Part shown: in pieces, positions 1 through 8,505 of the stretch | Layout of the letters: each line of letters starts with the position of its first letter | Numbering within the stretch: position 1 is the stretch's first letter | Source: Streptomyces canus | Lineage (GTDB): Bacteria; Actinomycetota; Actinomycetes; Streptomycetales; Streptomycetaceae | Reading direction: 5' to 3' | Length of the DNA stretch: 64,000 nt | Assembly: GCF_030815415.1 (NCBI RefSeq) | Contig: NZ_JAUSWW010000001.1 | Span: 434,001 to 498,000, forward strand | The notes under the pieces: model-generated | The model's database searches: none | What the model was told of the DNA's origin: nothing | The model's input: the letters and a program-made list of their open reading frames with translations, nothing else | Position numbers and translations under genes: made by a program

Positions 1-629
1 ACCCCTACGACATCAAGGAGGTCCTCGACCTCGCGCCCGACCGCAGCGCCTACATCCCGGTCGACGTCACCAGCGACGGCTCGGTCAAGGCGCTGATGGC
101 CCGGACCACCGAGCTCTTCGGCGGTCTCGACATCCTGGTCGCCAACGCCGGCGTGAGCCGGGACGGGCGGGTGGACCGGCTGGCGGTCGACGACTGGCAG
201 GACATGGTGGCCACCAACCTGACCGGGGTCTTCCTCTGCACCAGGGCCGCCGTCCCCTACCTGGAGCGCAGCCCGGCCGGCCGGATCGTCAACGTCTCTT
301 CCAGCATGGCGACCCGGGTCGCCGTCGGGGCCTCCGGGTACTGCGCCACCAAGGCTGCGGTGGAGATGTTCACCCGGGTCAGCGCGATCGAGCTCGCCCC
401 ACGCGGCATCCTGGTCAACTCCCTGGCCCCGGGAATCCTCGACGAGGGGATGGGCCAGCAGCTCACTGCCAACGACCGGGTCTGGTCGCGCTACAAGACC
501 AGGCTGGCGCTCGGCCGGCCCGGCTATGCCGACGAGGCCGCCGACGCGGCGGTCTTCCTGGCCGGCGCCGAGTCCAGCTACGTCAACGGCCACGTCCTGG
601 AAGTGAATGGAGGCCTGTTGTGGGCATGA
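1..629 (+). CDS. Short-chain dehydrogenase/reductase, C-terminal part (5' end outside window)
   Basis: The frame is open from base 3, so the gene begins upstream of the window. It is a classical SDR of the FabG / 3-hydroxyacyl-CoA dehydrogenase type that would oxidise or reduce a hydroxyl with NAD(P)H. Visible motifs are NAGVSRDG (about 144-167), the catalytic serine in VNVSSSMA, the YxxxK pair in YCATKAA (about 339-359) and the PG turn in LAPGILD. The stop overlaps the next gene by an ATGA arrangement, so it is translationally coupled to the enoyl-CoA hydratase. With the hydratase and CoA ligase it could form a short beta-oxidation-like side-chain pathway; the substrate cannot be read from the sequence. 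Confidence 0.9.
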   Translation, partial: PYDIKEVLDLAPDRSAYIPVDVTSDGSVKALMARTTELFGGLDILVANAGVSRDGRVDRLAVDDWQDMVATNLTGVFLCTRAAVPYLERSPAGRIVNVSSSMATRVAVGASGYCATKAAVEMFTRVSAIELAPRGILVNSLAPGILDEGMGQQLTANDRVWSRYKTRLALGRPGYADEAADAAVFLAGAESSYVNGHVLEVNGGLLWA

Positions 630-1423
630 CTCTCCCTGAGGTGGAGCGCCCCGTCGTACGGCTGGACGTCGACGGAGCGGTGGGCGTCATCCGACTCAGC
701 CGACCGCCGCTCAACGTGCTCGACCGTGCCGCGCAGGTCGCGCTGCACCGCGCCGCCGAGCAGGCCGCAGCCGACGACCAGGTCCGCTCGGTCGTCCTGC
801 ACGGCGGGCCCAGGGCCTTCTCGGCGGGGGCCGACATCAAGGAAATGGCCGCGATGACGCATGCCGAGATGGTCCGGCACGCGGCCGTGCTCCAGGCGGC
901 CTTCGACGCGGTCGCCGCCATCCCCAAGCCGGTCGTGGCCGCGATCAACGGGCCCGCACTCGGCGGCGGCTGCGAGCTGGCCCTCTCCGCCGACGTGCGC
1001 ATCTGCGGTACCGAGGCGCGGCTCGGGCTCCCCGAGATCCTGCTTGGCGTCATCCCCGGGGCGGGCGGCACCCAGCGGCTGCCCAGGCTGATCGGCTCGG
1101 CCAGGGCCAAGGAGCTGATCTTCACCGGGCGCCAGGTCAGTGCGGCCGAGGCACTGGAACTTGGCCTGGTGGACCTCGTCAAGCCCACCGACCAGGTGCT
1201 GGACAGCGCACTGCAATGGGCGCGGCGCTTCGAGGCAGGCCCGGCACTGGCCCTGCACGCCGCGAAGACCGCCATCGACCGGGGCCTGGCTACCGACCTG
1301 GCCGCCGGACTGGCGATCGAACAGACGGCGTTCGCCGGGCTGTTCGGCACCGCGGATCGAACGGCCGGCATGCAGCGGTTCATCGCTGACGGCCCGGGCC
1401 ACGCAGACTTCACCGGGAGGTAA
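620..1423 (+). CDS. Enoyl-CoA hydratase/isomerase family (crotonase)
   Basis: A 267-residue crotonase-fold protein expected to hydrate a 2-enoyl-CoA. Both catalytic glutamates of true hydratases are present, in NGPALGGGCELALSADVRI (Glu119) and LPEILLGVIPGAGGTQ (Glu139). Their spacing of 20 equals that of the rat enzyme (144/164). The oxyanion-hole segment FSAGADIKEMA is also visible. The start is GTG at 620, six bases after GGAGG; ATG at 626 is the alternative and overlaps the SDR stop. It lies between an SDR and a CoA ligase in one tight operon, which suggests processing of an aryl- or alkyl-enoyl-CoA. Confidence 0.92.
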   Translation: MGMTLPEVERPVVRLDVDGAVGVIRLSRPPLNVLDRAAQVALHRAAEQAAADDQVRSVVLHGGPRAFSAGADIKEMAAMTHAEMVRHAAVLQAAFDAVAAIPKPVVAAINGPALGGGCELALSADVRICGTEARLGLPEILLGVIPGAGGTQRLPRLIGSARAKELIFTGRQVSAAEALELGLVDLVKPTDQVLDSALQWARRFEAGPALALHAAKTAIDRGLATDLAAGLAIEQTAFAGLFGTADRTAGMQRFIADGPGHADFTGR

Positions 1424-1428
1424 CCACC

Positions 1429-3135
1429 ATGCGTACAGCGACCGAGGAGTTTCGACGCGCCCGCGACCACCTGCTGTCCTCCTACGGGGACCTCCCGCGC
1501 GCCCGGGCCTTTCCCAGGCCCGTGATCGGGGAGACATTCAACTGGGTCGCGGACTGGTTCGACGCCATCGCAGAAGGGAACCACGCCACCGCGCTGCGCG
1601 TGGTCGACCTGGACAAGCAGGGTGCGCTCGTCGCCGACACCGCACTGAGCTTCGCCGAGCTGGCTGAGCGCTCCCAGCGGGTCGCCCAATGGCTGCGGTC
1701 GGCCGGCGTACGGCGCGGGGACCGCATCTTGCTGATGCTCGGCAACCGGGTGGAACTGTGGGAGTCCGTGCTGGCCGCGTTCCGGCTGGGCTGCACGGTG
1801 ATCCCCACGGCCGTCCAGCTCACGCCCGCCGACCTGGCCGATCGGCTGGAACGCGGTGGGGTGGCACACGTCATCGCCGAGACCGACCTCACCCCCAAGC
1901 TGGAGGAGCTGAACGGCGGATGGACACGCATCGCCGTCGGGCCCCCGGTGCCGGGCTGGCGGGACTACCAGCAGGCCTATGCCGCCGACCCGCTCCGGGA
2001 GGCCGTGCGGACCGGGCCCGAGGACCTGTCGCTCATCTACTTCACTTCGGGCACGACTTCCCTCCCCAAGATGGTCGGGCACACGAGCGTCAGCTACCCG
2101 GTCGGCCACCTGTCCACCATGTACTGGCTCGGCCTGCGCCCCGGCGACGTGCACCTCAACATCTCCTCGCCCGGTTGGGGGAAATGGGCCTGGAGCAACC
2201 TGTTCTCCCCCTGGAACGCAGAGGCGACGGTCATGGTCGTCAACCAGCCGAGGTTCGCCGCCCGCCCGCTGCTGGAGATGATGTCGCGCTGCGCGGTGAC
2301 CTCCTTCTGCGCGCCGGCCACCGTCTGGCGGAGCCTGCTGAGGGAGGACCTCACGCGGTTGCCGATGTCGCTGCGCGAGGCGGTGGCCGCCGGGGAGCCG
2401 TTGGACTGGGAGGTGGTGCGCCGAGTCCGCGAGGCATGGGGCATCACCGTACGGGACGGCTACGGACAGACCGAGACCACCGCCTCGATCGGGAATCCGC
2501 CGGGGATGCCGAACGGCGACGGGACACTGGGCTGGGCGATGCCGGGCTACGAGGTGACGCTGCTGGATCCGCACACCGGCGCACCCATCCAGGGCGACGC
2601 CGCGGAGGGCGAGATCTGCCTGCCGCTGGCTGCCCGTCCGCTCGGCCTGATGGTCGGGTACCTGGGCGACGCCGAGGCGACCGCACGCAGCATGCGCGAC
2701 GGCTACTACCACACCGGCGACTTCGCCACCCGTGACACCGACGGCCGCTTCACCTTCCTGGGACGCGGCGACGACGTCTTCAAGGCATCCGACTATCGGA
2801 TATCCCCCTTCGAGCTGGAGAGCGTGCTGTTGCAGCACCCGGCCGTCCAGGACGCCGCCGTGGTGCCCTCGCCCGAACCACTGCGCCTGGCCGTGCCCAA
2901 GGCGTACGTGACGCTCGCCGCCGGCTACCTGCCGGAAGCCCAGATCGCACGGCACATCCTCGCGCACGCCCGCGAACACCTCGCGCCCTACAAGCGCATC
3001 CGCCGCATCGAGTTCGCCGATCTGCCCAAGACCACCGTCTCCGGCAAGACCCAGCGCGCCGAGCTGCGCAAGCGTGAGGCGCAGCGGGCATCGCGGTCAG
3101 CGCAGGAATGGTGGGAGGAGGACTTCCAGAACTAA
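1429..3135 (+). CDS. AMP-forming acyl-/aryl-CoA ligase
   Basis: A 568-residue adenylate-forming ligase that activates a carboxylic acid with ATP and CoA. Motifs: the P-loop FTSGTTSLPKMVGH (about 205-218), YGQTETT, the TGDFATRDTDGRFTFLGR hinge region and the catalytic lysine in TVSGKTQRAE (Lys540). The LPKMVGH version of the P-loop is seen in medium-chain (ACSM) and benzoate-type ligases rather than long-chain FadD. ATG 1429 follows GGGAGG by 8 bases and sits 5 bases after the hydratase stop. Its TAA stop (3133-3135) is also the left copy of the target duplication of the IS element that follows, so the protein end is intact. Confidence 0.9.
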   Translation: MRTATEEFRRARDHLLSSYGDLPRARAFPRPVIGETFNWVADWFDAIAEGNHATALRVVDLDKQGALVADTALSFAELAERSQRVAQWLRSAGVRRGDRILLMLGNRVELWESVLAAFRLGCTVIPTAVQLTPADLADRLERGGVAHVIAETDLTPKLEELNGGWTRIAVGPPVPGWRDYQQAYAADPLREAVRTGPEDLSLIYFTSGTTSLPKMVGHTSVSYPVGHLSTMYWLGLRPGDVHLNISSPGWGKWAWSNLFSPWNAEATVMVVNQPRFAARPLLEMMSRCAVTSFCAPATVWRSLLREDLTRLPMSLREAVAAGEPLDWEVVRRVREAWGITVRDGYGQTETTASIGNPPGMPNGDGTLGWAMPGYEVTLLDPHTGAPIQGDAAEGEICLPLAARPLGLMVGYLGDAEATARSMRDGYYHTGDFATRDTDGRFTFLGRGDDVFKASDYRISPFELESVLLQHPAVQDAAVVPSPEPLRLAVPKAYVTLAAGYLPEAQIARHILAHAREHLAPYKRIRRIEFADLPKTTVSGKTQRAELRKREAQRASRSAQEWWEEDFQN

Positions 3136-3173
3136 GAAGACATCTCATTTGGCGTGTTCGATAGTCTGCGGTC

Positions 3174-3527
3174 GTGGACATCGTGGAGCGTCTGGTGCCG
3201 GATGAGCTGTGGGAGCTGTTCGAGCGGGTGGTGCCACCCGCTCCGACGCGGCCCCAGGGTGGTGGCCGTCGGCGGTACGGGAATCGAGAGGTGCTGGCCG
3301 CGATTGTGTTCGTGGCCACGTCAGGGTGTACGTGGAAGCAGTTGCCTCCGTCGTTCGGCCCGTCGGGGCCGACCGCGCACCGCCGGTTCAGCGAGTGGAG
3401 CCGGGCCCGGGTCTGGGCCAGGCTGCACCGCCTGGTGCTCGACGAGCTCGGCGCGCGTGGAGACCTGGACTGGTCGCGGTGTGCGATTGACTCGGTGAAC
3501 ATGCGGGCCCTGAAAGGGGGGACCTGA
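3174..3527 (+). CDS. IS5-family transposase, ORF A (N-terminal part)
   Basis: A 117-residue first frame beginning at GTG 3174, with the DUF4096-like helical N-terminus (LVPDELWELFERVVPP, FVATSGCTWKQLPPSFG). It contains the first catalytic aspartate in CAIDSVNMRALKGG. The frame closes at TGA 3525-3527 just after a run of three A and six G (3513-3521). A -1 slip there would join KGG to DLTGPNPVDRG in the next frame, giving the usual continuous transposase sequence. It is therefore read as the upstream half of a frameshift-produced protein, not a broken gene. Confidence 0.85.
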   Translation: MDIVERLVPDELWELFERVVPPAPTRPQGGGRRRYGNREVLAAIVFVATSGCTWKQLPPSFGPSGPTAHRRFSEWSRARVWARLHRLVLDELGARGDLDWSRCAIDSVNMRALKGGT

Positions 3528-3976
3528 CAGGTCCGAATCCTGTAGATCGGGGCAAGAAGGGCTCGAAAATCCACCTGATCACCGAGCGGACCGGTCTGCC
3601 CGTCTCCGTCGGCATCTCGGGCGCCAACCTCCACGACAGTCAGGCCCTTCAGCCGCTCGTGCGGGGGATCCCGCCGATCCGCTCCCGCCGTGGTCCCCGT
3701 CGGCGCAAGCCCGCCAAACTCCACGCCGACAAGGGCTATGACTACGACTACCTGCGCCGATGGTTACGTGAGCGGGGCATCACCCATCGCATCGCACGCA
3801 AGGGCATCGAGACCTCGCAACGACTGGGCCGCCACCGTTGGAAAATAGAGCGCACCATGGCCTGGCTCGCCGGATGCCGGCGCCTCCATCGCCGCTACGA
3901 GCGCAAGGCGGAACACTTCCTGGCCTTCACGGCCATCGCCTGCGCCCTCATTTGCTACCGCCGACTTGCCAAATGA
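3521..3976 (+). CDS. IS5-family transposase, ORF B (catalytic C-terminal part)
   Basis: The second frame runs from the slippery run to TGA 3974-3976. It holds the DDE core: the second aspartate in KLHADKGYDYD and the glutamate in HRWKIERTMAWLAG, followed by the usual LICYRRLAK end. It has no convincing start of its own before GTG 3659, so expression probably depends on the -1 frameshift from ORF A. It uses a TTA leucine codon (WLRERG), so translation may be bldA-dependent in Streptomyces. The stop lies 9 bases inside the right terminal repeat. Confidence 0.82.
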   Translation, partial: DLTGPNPVDRGKKGSKIHLITERTGLPVSVGISGANLHDSQALQPLVRGIPPIRSRRGPRRRKPAKLHADKGYDYDYLRRWLRERGITHRIARKGIETSQRLGRHRWKIERTMAWLAGCRRLHRRYERKAEHFLAFTAIACALICYRRLAK

Positions 3977-3987
3977 GACGACTTCTA

Positions 3988-4076
3988 AAGGGCTGTCCCG
4001 CAACTCCTCGTGGATCAGCGCGGCGAGGTGCCGTGGCTGTCGTCGTGCGCCCGCCGGGGAACACGGGACAGCCCTT
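3988..4076. repeat. MITE-like remnant with perfect 13-bp inverted repeats
   Basis: AAGGGCTGTCCCG at 3988-4000 and its exact reverse complement CGGGACAGCCCTT at 4064-4076 bound 63 bp of non-coding DNA. The arms look like insertion-sequence ends, and the interior has no transposase. It is best read as an internally deleted IS or MITE. It abuts the IS5-type element, whose right TAA duplication touches it. A terminator is less likely because the loop is too long. Confidence 0.6.
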
Positions 4077-4189
4077 GGTCTGCCGCTTCAATTCACCTCG
4101 GCGAGCGGGCTCTGCCCCTGGCGGACCTCCCACGCGGCACAGCTCGCCCGCCCAGCCGGATCCACCGGCCAACCATCCTCGGAGCCGAA

Positions 4190-5536
4190 GTGAATTCCGT
4201 CATCATAAGCAGGGGCCAGCGCAGAAGAGCCGTGCTGAGCAGCCTCATCGGGAACAGCATCGAATTCTACGAATTCCTCATCTACGGTTCTTTTTCATCC
4301 CTCTACTTCAACAAGCTGTTCTTTCCTTCGTTCGACCCCACCACCGGCACCCTGCTGTCTCTGACAACGTTCGCGGTTGCCTTTGTGGGCAGACCGCTCG
4401 GCGCCTTTGTCTTCGGGCACTGCGGCGATCGGATCGGCCGCAAGGCGACACTGGTCACCACGCTTATCGTGATGGGTGGCGCGACAGTCCTGATCGGCCT
4501 GCTGCCCACCTACAAGACGATCGGCATCGCCGCCCCGATACTGCTGACGATCCTCCGCTTCATCCAGGGGTGCTCAGTCGGCGGGGAGTCCAGCGGTGGA
4601 TTCCTGATGGCACTGGAGAGCGCCCAGCCGAACAGGCGGGGCCTCCTCACCGCCATCGTCGGCACCGGCAACGCCTGGGGACTACTGCTGGCCAACGGCG
4701 TCCTCCTCCTCACCACCCTGCTTCCGGAACGTCAGGTGCTGGCCTGGGGATGGCGACTGCCGTTCCTCTTCAGTGCCGTACTCGTGGGCGTCGCGCTCCA
4801 CGTCCGACTGCGGCTCGCGGAAACCCCCGAGTTCCAGCGGTCGAAGGCCGAGGGCGCGGTCAGGACCATCCCGGCGTTCGACGTCCTGTCGCGGTACGGC
4901 CTGGTCACCCTGTGCGCGTCGCTGTCGGCGCTTCCCCTGTTCCTGGTGTTCTACCTCGGGTCGGTCTTCTCGCTCAAATACGGTGCCAGCATCGGCGTGA
5001 GCCAGTCCGCCATGCTGATGCTGCTCGTCGGATCCTGCGCCTTCCTGATCCTCGCCATGCCGTTCTTCGGCTGGCTGGGCGACCGGTTCAACCGCAAGTC
5101 GGTATTCATCGGCGGCATCGTCGCCATGACGGCGGCCCCGTTCGCCTGGTTCCCGCTGCTCGACAGCAAGTCCTTCCCGCTGATGGCACTCGGCTTCCTG
5201 CTGCTCTTCGCCGGGTTCGCCGCGAACTACGGCGTCCAAGGGGCGCTCTTTCCGCTGCTTTTCCCCACGGTCCTGCGGTATTCCGGAATGTCCATCAGCT
5301 ACAACGTGGGCGGCCTGCTCGGCGGCGCCGTCAGCCCGCTCATCGCCACCTCCCTGCTCAGCAAGTACCACAGCTGGACGCCCATCGCCCTGTACATGAC
5401 GGCGGCCGGCGTGATCGGCCTGGTGGCATCGCTGTTCCTGCGAGAGCGCCCCGCCGACTCACCCGTGCAACACCCCGCCACCGCACTGGCGGTGGCCGCG
5501 CCCGCCGACGTCGCCACCGCCACCGCCAGGAGCTGA
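4190..5536 (+). CDS. MFS transporter, metabolite:H+ symporter (MHS) type
   Basis: A 448-residue, 12-helix transporter. It has the MHS signatures GNSIEFYEF near the N-terminus, the loop motif GRPLGAFVFGHCGDRIGRK and FIQGCSVGGESSGG. This subfamily includes ShiA, ProP and KgtP and moves small organic acids or zwitterions with protons. GTG 4190 is chosen because GGAG stands 5 bases upstream and the protein then begins VNSVIISRGQRRR, matching the family length; longer frames would run through the inverted-repeat remnant. The P450 follows 48 bp downstream, so the two may be co-transcribed. It could import a precursor or export a product. Confidence 0.85.
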   Translation: MNSVIISRGQRRRAVLSSLIGNSIEFYEFLIYGSFSSLYFNKLFFPSFDPTTGTLLSLTTFAVAFVGRPLGAFVFGHCGDRIGRKATLVTTLIVMGGATVLIGLLPTYKTIGIAAPILLTILRFIQGCSVGGESSGGFLMALESAQPNRRGLLTAIVGTGNAWGLLLANGVLLLTTLLPERQVLAWGWRLPFLFSAVLVGVALHVRLRLAETPEFQRSKAEGAVRTIPAFDVLSRYGLVTLCASLSALPLFLVFYLGSVFSLKYGASIGVSQSAMLMLLVGSCAFLILAMPFFGWLGDRFNRKSVFIGGIVAMTAAPFAWFPLLDSKSFPLMALGFLLLFAGFAANYGVQGALFPLLFPTVLRYSGMSISYNVGGLLGGAVSPLIATSLLSKYHSWTPIALYMTAAGVIGLVASLFLRERPADSPVQHPATALAVAAPADVATATARS

Positions 5537-5584
5537 GAGGCACCGGCGCACCTCCCCGTTCGATCTCCAGTGAGGAAATCCCCC

Positions 5585-6814
5585 ATGCCATCCCTGTCCA
5601 CCACCAGTTGCCCCGTTCTCGATCCCACCGGCCGGGCGATGCACGCCGAGGCCACCTCGCTGCGCGAAGCACCGGCCGTGCTCGTGGAACTTCCGGGACC
5701 CGTCCGCGCCTGGGCGGTCACCCGGCACAGCGTCATCCAGTCGCTGACCAACGACCCGCGCGTCTCGCGCGACATACGCCGGCACTGGCCCGACCTGGAC
5801 CACATGCCCGACGGCTGGCCGCTCGCCGCCCTCGCCCTGCAGCAGAGCTTCTTCAACTTCTACGGCGACGAGCACCGCAGGTCCCGGCGCCGCGTCGCCC
5901 CCACGTTCTCACCGCGGCAGGTCGAGCGCATGCGCCCGCAGGTCCAGACGACCGCCGACCGTCTGATCGACGCGCTGGCCGCACTACCCCCGGGATCGGT
6001 CGCCGACATCCGCCAGACCCTGGCTCTGCCGCTGACCATCACCGTCATCTGCGACCTCTTCGGCGTCCCCGACCACCTGCGCACCAAGATCGGCACAGGG
6101 ATCGACGCAGTGCTGAACTCCTCGCTCGGACCGAAGGAGGCGCTGGCCGCCAACAACAACCTGTACGAGCACCTCGGCGAACTACTGCGGTACAAGCAGG
6201 AGCACCCGGCCGCCGACCTGACCAGCGACCTGCTGCTGCCTTCCGACCCCGGCCAGGAGCCGATGTCGCAGGACGTGCTGCTCGGCACCCTGTTCCTCAT
6301 GATCGGCGCCGGGTACGAGACCACCGTCAACCTCATCACCAGCGCCGTCCAGGCCGTGCTCAACCACCCCGAGACCCTCACCCGGATCCAGGAGGGGAGC
6401 ATCGGCTGGCAGGACGTCATCGAGGAGACGCTGCGCCTCGAGGGACCGATCATGCACATACCGATGCGCTGCGCCCTGGAGGACATCGACCTGGGTGAAG
6501 GCGTCGTCATCCGCAAAGGCGATGCGATCACCGTCGCCTTCGCCGCCGCCGGACGCGACCCGGAGCTGCACCCGCAGTGCCCGGAGCGCTTCGACCCCAC
6601 CCGGTCCAGCAAGGAACATCTCGCGTTCGGTCACGGACCGCACTTCTGCCTCGGCGCGCACCTCGCCCGCCTCGAAGCGGACGTCGCCCTGAGCACGCTC
6701 TTCAGCCGGCTGCCGGATCTCGCCCTGGCGCACCCCGGCCGGCAGCCCGCACGCGTGGAGTCCTTCATCATCAACGGCCCCCTGGGCCTGGAGGTCGTCC
6801 CCCGCCCGGCCTGA
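5585..6814 (+). CDS. Cytochrome P450
   Basis: A 409-residue soluble bacterial class I P450. It shows the I-helix oxygen-activation motif AGYETT, the ExxR pair in EETLRLEGP and the haem loop FGHGPHFCLGAHLA with Cys355 as the iron ligand. ATG 5585 is preceded by GAGGAAA at a good distance; an in-frame GTG lies 15 bases upstream. No ferredoxin or ferredoxin reductase gene lies in the window, so electrons must come from elsewhere. It is separated from the 3,4-AHBA operon only by a convergent intergenic terminator, so it may tailor the same product; this is inference. Confidence 0.92.
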   Translation: MPSLSTTSCPVLDPTGRAMHAEATSLREAPAVLVELPGPVRAWAVTRHSVIQSLTNDPRVSRDIRRHWPDLDHMPDGWPLAALALQQSFFNFYGDEHRRSRRRVAPTFSPRQVERMRPQVQTTADRLIDALAALPPGSVADIRQTLALPLTITVICDLFGVPDHLRTKIGTGIDAVLNSSLGPKEALAANNNLYEHLGELLRYKQEHPAADLTSDLLLPSDPGQEPMSQDVLLGTLFLMIGAGYETTVNLITSAVQAVLNHPETLTRIQEGSIGWQDVIEETLRLEGPIMHIPMRCALEDIDLGEGVVIRKGDAITVAFAAAGRDPELHPQCPERFDPTRSSKEHLAFGHGPHFCLGAHLARLEADVALSTLFSRLPDLALAHPGRQPARVESFIINGPLGLEVVPRPA

Positions 6815-7060
6815 CCTGCCCGCACTACACCGCGCCGCCGGCGTCCGCCTCGAGTACCTGGGGCAGCGTCGGCGGCGCTGCCATGTCACCGGCCGGGATC
6901 AGATCCCGGCCGGCGCCGTTCACCGGTCCTGTCCGGCACGGCCACCGACGTGGTGGGGACGCAGGGCTCGGCCGACAGCACACGACACACCAACGACGAG
7001 GCAGGGCGAGACAGGCGCGCAGCAGGGCGGGGGACGCAGCACGATCGGGGCGGAGTCGAC
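6815..7060. other. Convergent intergenic region, no gene seen
   Basis: Non-coding stretch between the P450 (+) and the flavin monooxygenase (-), which converge on it. No reading frame with coding character or recognisable element was found apart from the hairpin that follows. Confidence 0.5.
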
Positions 7061-7100
7061 GCAGCGGCGCCCGGCGGGAGGAGCCGCCGGGCGCCGCTGC
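7061..7100. terminator. Strong bidirectional hairpin terminator
   Basis: A perfect 17-bp stem (7061-7077 pairing with 7084-7100) with a six-base GAGGAG loop. It lies between the convergent P450 and flavin monooxygenase genes, 36 bp past the stop of the latter. There is only a short T tract, as is normal in actinomycetes. It probably ends the long minus-strand operon. Confidence 0.75.
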
Positions 7101-7136
7101 TTGCGTCGTACTGGTGTTGCCGAAACCGGCGGGTGG

Positions 7137-8441
7137 TCAGCCCCAGAGCCGGCCGAGCGCCGCCGGCGAGCGGTGGCGCAGCGTGTTGTCCAGATGGATG
7201 CCGCGGGCGACCCGCTCGGCCTGGATCCGAGTGGAGGCGATGAGCAGCGGCATCACCGAGCCGCCCTCGGGCAGGCCCGCGTAGTACAGCCCCGGCAGGG
7301 TGCCGGCCCCCGCGTGATGCACCGGCATGCCGCTCTCGTTGAGGGCGCTACGGGGCAGAATGCCGTAGTCGGGCACGAATCCCGTGGCCCAGACGATCGT
7401 CGTGATGTCCTGGGCGGCCAGGTCCAGTGTGTCCCCGTAGTCCGCGAACTGTGAGGGGTCGAAGGAGGGCAGGGGCGTGGGCTCGGGCACGACCAGGCCG
7501 TGCCGCTCTATCGCGGTGTCGATGGCCCTGAGGAGTTCACTCTCGGCGCGGGCCGCGTCCCGCGCGATCGCGCGCACGTTGTTCTCGAGCAGCAGGCTGC
7601 CGCCCCGCACACCGCGGACGGTGCCGACGAGAGTGACACCCTTGCGGGCCAGCACACCGAGGCTGAGGTCGCGGCCGCCGGCCTTGCCACTGAGCACCGA
7701 CACGCCCGGCAAGACCGGCGAGTCGCCCTGCCCGCCGGACGCGGACTCCAAATTGCCCTCCAGCGGCAGCAGTTGCAGCCAGTCCAGGACCTGGGCACCC
7801 CGATAGCGGCGCGGCGAGGTTTTGTGCCGGCCAACGGCCAGGTACACCTGTCGGCCGGCGTCGCTCAGGTCCTCGGCGATCTGCTGGCCGCTGTTGCCCG
7901 AGCCCACCACGAGCACCGCGCCGGGCGGCAGGGACTGCGGGTCGCGGTAGTAGCGCGTGTGCAGTTGGGTGATGGACGGGTCGATGCGGGCGGTCAGCTC
8001 GGGCAGGCGCGGCGAGGAGTAGCCGCCGAGGGCGGCGACGACGTTGCGGGCCTCGACGCTCTGGCCGTTCTCCAGGTGGAGCCGGAAGCGTGCGTCGGGG
8101 TGGGCGGAGACGTCGACGGGTGCCTCGACCGACCGTACGGGCGAGTGCTCGCGCACGTCGATCCCCGCCTCGGCCACGTAGCGCCGCAGTCGCGAGGCGA
8201 CCTCGCGGGCCGGCATGTACCCCTCGGGGTCGTCGCCGTCGTAGGGCATGCCGGGGAAGGTGACGGTCCGGTTGGGCGTGTTGACGCGCAGGCTCTCCCA
8301 GCGCTCCTTCGCCCAGGCCTGGCCGATCTCCCCCCGCTCGAAGACCACCGCCCGGTAGCCGAGCCGGGCAAGTGAGCCCGCGACCGAGCACCCTTGCTGG
8401 CCCCCTCCGACGACGGCGGTCTCGACGAACTCGGTCATCAT
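7137..8441 (-). CDS. Flavin-containing monooxygenase / CzcO-like flavoprotein
   Basis: A 434-residue two-dinucleotide-domain flavoprotein. It has an N-terminal FAD fingerprint (AVVGGGQQGCSVAG), a second NADPH fingerprint (VLVVGSGNSGQQIAEDL) and the WATGF motif near the C-terminus (TIVWATGFVPDYG). Such enzymes add oxygen to nitrogen, sulfur or carbonyl centres with NADPH. The start is the first of two adjacent ATG codons, with AGGAG upstream. It is the last gene of the 3,4-AHBA run. An aryl-amine N-oxidation or a Baeyer-Villiger-type step are both possible; the sequence does not decide. Confidence 0.85.
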   Translation of the reverse strand: MMTEFVETAVVGGGQQGCSVAGSLARLGYRAVVFERGEIGQAWAKERWESLRVNTPNRTVTFPGMPYDGDDPEGYMPAREVASRLRRYVAEAGIDVREHSPVRSVEAPVDVSAHPDARFRLHLENGQSVEARNVVAALGGYSSPRLPELTARIDPSITQLHTRYYRDPQSLPPGAVLVVGSGNSGQQIAEDLSDAGRQVYLAVGRHKTSPRRYRGAQVLDWLQLLPLEGNLESASGGQGDSPVLPGVSVLSGKAGGRDLSLGVLARKGVTLVGTVRGVRGGSLLLENNVRAIARDAARAESELLRAIDTAIERHGLVVPEPTPLPSFDPSQFADYGDTLDLAAQDITTIVWATGFVPDYGILPRSALNESGMPVHHAGAGTLPGLYYAGLPEGGSVMPLLIASTRIQAERVARGIHLDNTLRHRSPAALGRLWG

Positions 8442-8505
8442 CGCTGCGCTCCTGGTCCGCTGGGGAAATGATGTCTGCTCACGCACTGGTGCGTCATGAC
8501 TCGGT

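Larger units (their letters stand above)
3136..3985 (+). mobile_element. IS5-family (IS427-group-like) insertion sequence, complete
   Basis: About 850 bp with imperfect terminal inverted repeats: the left end GAAGACATCTCATTTGGC pairs with the reverse complement of the right end, GAAGTCGTCTCATTTGGC. The element is flanked by TAA on both sides (3133-3135 and 3986-3988), a 3-bp target duplication of the TNA kind typical of this IS group. It carries a two-frame transposase with a homopolymeric slippery run. Ends, duplication and both reading frames are preserved, so it may still be mobile. Removing it and one TAA restores a continuous ligase stop codon followed by the adjacent inverted-repeat remnant. 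Confidence 0.88.

Noticed and set aside
583..2979. Minus-strand frame of 798 codons opposite the hydratase and ligase genes
   Set aside because: Its translation is low-complexity Gly/Arg/His/Val sequence typical of antisense frames in high-G+C DNA, while the plus strand carries complete enzymes with motifs.
3174..3976. Reading the transposase as a broken pseudogene
   Set aside because: The break is at an A3G6 slippery run, the -1 frame restores the family sequence, and both terminal repeats and the target duplication are intact.
3988..4076. Rho-independent terminator for the CoA ligase
   Set aside because: The 13-bp arms are 63 bp apart and look like mobile-element ends rather than a compact hairpin.
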